Both the position numbers and the translations under genes were made by a program. The notes under the pieces are model-generated. The model had not been told where the DNA came from, did not search any database, and saw only the letters and a list, made by a program, of their open reading frames with translations. From contig CALCSP010000146.1 of assembly GCA_937893785.1 (NCBI GenBank), positions 1-7,003 on the forward strand: 7,003 nt of DNA, in the 5' to 3' direction. This document shows, piece after piece, positions 6,153-7,003 of the stretch (position 1 is its first letter; each line of letters starts with the position of its first letter). The DNA comes from an uncultured Verrucomicrobiales bacterium (GTDB taxonomy: Bacteria > Verrucomicrobiota > Verrucomicrobiia > Verrucomicrobiales > DEV007).

Positions 6153-6902
6153 TCACTCAAAGTTTTCGATCCATCCACTTTCAATGAGCGAGTCTGTATA
6201 CAGAGTCACCAAGGCCGGAGCATAGATTCTTTTTGCGGCAGCGAGCCATTTTCTGGCTTCGATTTTTTCGGACTTGTTGAAATGTATGGCAGCATTTCCG
6301 AAATAAAATCCAGGAAAGTCGTCAAGATAATCCCAATTTTTGAGGATGTTATTAGCGGCCGGTTCGTCCTTTTGTTTAAGTAGGCAAATGAGAAGCTTAT
6401 AGTTTATCAGATTCTTATTGTCCGGTGTAAGGGATGGTTCTTTTATTAGCTCACGGAATTCGCGTTCAGCCTCACTGAATTGCCCCTTGCAGAACTTCAT
6501 TTCAGTAAGGTTAAAGCGACAAGAAAAAGTGCCCGGCGCTAGTTCTAAAGCTCTTGCGAAGGCAGCAGTTGCTTTATCGAATTCCCTAATTTTTGTATAA
6601 GCTGCGCCCTTTAAATTATGAATGGCCCAATATTCTGGAGCCATTGCTTCAGCGTCGATGATTTTTTCGAATGCTTCTTGAACGCGGATCCCGTTTAGAT
6701 ACGTAGCTGCGTCTCTTAGGAGGCTCTGTATTTGGCGTTGTTGCTCTATAGATAGTTTTTGAAGCCACTCAGGTCTATTATTGACTGAAGCAGGGCTGGC
6801 TTTAGTCGAAGTGTTTTTTGTCTGAACGTTTTCCTGCGCGTTTAGCGGGATAATAATGGTCAGGGCAGTGAAGGTAACCGTTAGAATGGTCGTAAAGTTC
6901 AT
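6153..6902 (-). CDS. Exported tetratricopeptide repeat (TPR) protein, function unknown
   Basis: The 249-residue protein starts with a hydrophobic stretch ending in PLNAQ (about 6-22), a likely Sec signal peptide cut after NA, so it should be periplasmic. Unusually, the residues before the hydrophobic core (MNFTT) carry no lysine or arginine. A Ser/Thr-rich linker follows (about 27-42). The helical body holds TPR-like pairs: a degenerate one at about 57-90, the clearest at about 91-124 (LKGAAYTKIREFDKATAAF, then ALELAP), one at about 125-158 (FCKGQFSEAEREFREL), and weaker ones to about 230. TPRs bind proteins; no enzyme motif is seen and the partner is unknown. The ATG at 6902-6900 is the only plausible start, because the frame upstream has no start codon before a TGA, and no Shine-Dalgarno site precedes it. 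It converges with rsmA-nudix, with 17 bases between stops. Confidence 0.85.
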   Translation of the reverse strand: MNFTTILTVTFTALTIIIPLNAQENVQTKNTSTKASPASVNNRPEWLQKLSIEQQRQIQSLLRDAATYLNGIRVQEAFEKIIDAEAMAPEYWAIHNLKGAAYTKIREFDKATAAFARALELAPGTFSCRFNLTEMKFCKGQFSEAEREFRELIKEPSLTPDNKNLINYKLLICLLKQKDEPAANNILKNWDYLDDFPGFYFGNAAIHFNKSEKIEARKWLAAAKRIYAPALVTLYTDSLIESGWIENFE

Positions 6903-6953
6903 GATTTGAGAGGTAGATTTTAAAACATTCGCCGTTCATCGCGAAATGTCAAT

Positions 6954-6974
6954 TTGGGACAGGAACTGGTCCAA
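6954..6974. repeat. Imperfect inverted repeat upstream of the TPR gene
   Basis: TTGGGACAG (6954-6962), GAA, CTGGTCCAA (6966-6974) form nine-base arms with seven matching pairs and two central mismatches. It ends one base from a TGTCAA (6947-6952), which on the minus strand is TTGACA, a perfect -35 hexamer pointing at the TPR gene, though no -10 sits at a good distance (see rejected items). It could be an operator or the end of an unseen neighbour's transcript; otherwise 6903-7003 shows no gene. Confidence 0.25.
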
Positions 6975-7003
6975 GCCTATACTTGCCCTCTCTACAAGAG
7001 AAA

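Noticed and set aside
6917..6952. Promoter for the TPR gene from TTGACA (6952-6947) and TAAAAT (6922-6917), minus strand
   Set aside because: Each hexamer is good, but the spacer is 24 bases, too long for a sigma70 promoter; at 17 bases the -10 would be AATGTT, only three of six.
1..7003. Mobile elements, CRISPR arrays, tRNA/rRNA genes, or a defence or biosynthetic system
   Set aside because: No terminal inverted repeats, regular direct repeats, transposase or integrase motifs, or tRNA-like folds were seen; nearly all bases are explained by six genes.

Overview
This is a compact, ordinary-looking bacterial chromosomal segment. It holds six protein-coding genes, one of them cut by the left edge, no RNA genes and no mobile DNA. 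No gap between genes exceeds about 115 bases. The gene set is that of a free-living bacterium: cinA, der, pgsA and rsmA. Signal-peptide proteins with ASH-like (Ig-fold) and FN3-like domains, a YfcD-like Nudix domain joined to RsmA, and a shortage of well-spaced Shine-Dalgarno sites fit a marine Verrucomicrobiota (Opitutae-like) or another PVC-group organism. That placement is inference from general character and was not tested by any search.

Layout, left to right. (1) 1-704, plus strand: the C-terminal part of a full-length CinA (KH-like middle domain plus NMN deamidase). The reading frame is open to the window edge, so the gene begins outside. (2) A 115-bp gap holds a promoter-like TTGACC-17-TAGAGT. 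(3) 820-2697, plus strand: a large exported protein with Ig-like, ASH-like and FN3-like domains and one C-terminal membrane anchor, function unknown. (4) 4654-2704, minus strand: pgsA followed by der, separated by one base and almost certainly co-transcribed; der converges with the Ig-like protein gene with six bases between their stops. (5) 4655-4755: a 101-bp divergent control region where candidate pgsA and rsmA promoters overlap on the same TATA core, next to a perfect 6-bp inverted repeat. (6) 4756-6135, plus strand: RsmA fused in frame to a complete Nudix hydrolase domain. (7) 6902-6153, minus strand: an exported TPR protein converging on the fusion gene.

How the genes relate. RsmA (16S rRNA dimethylation) and Der (50S subunit assembly) are both ribosome-biogenesis factors driven from the two sides of one divergent promoter region, with membrane phospholipid synthesis (PgsA) in the Der operon. 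CinA and the Nudix domain are both nucleotide or metabolite repair functions. The two exported proteins are the uncharacterised parts.

I found no sign of a defence system, secondary-metabolite cluster, CRISPR array, transposon or other clearly new system. The most notable feature is the RsmA-Nudix fusion.
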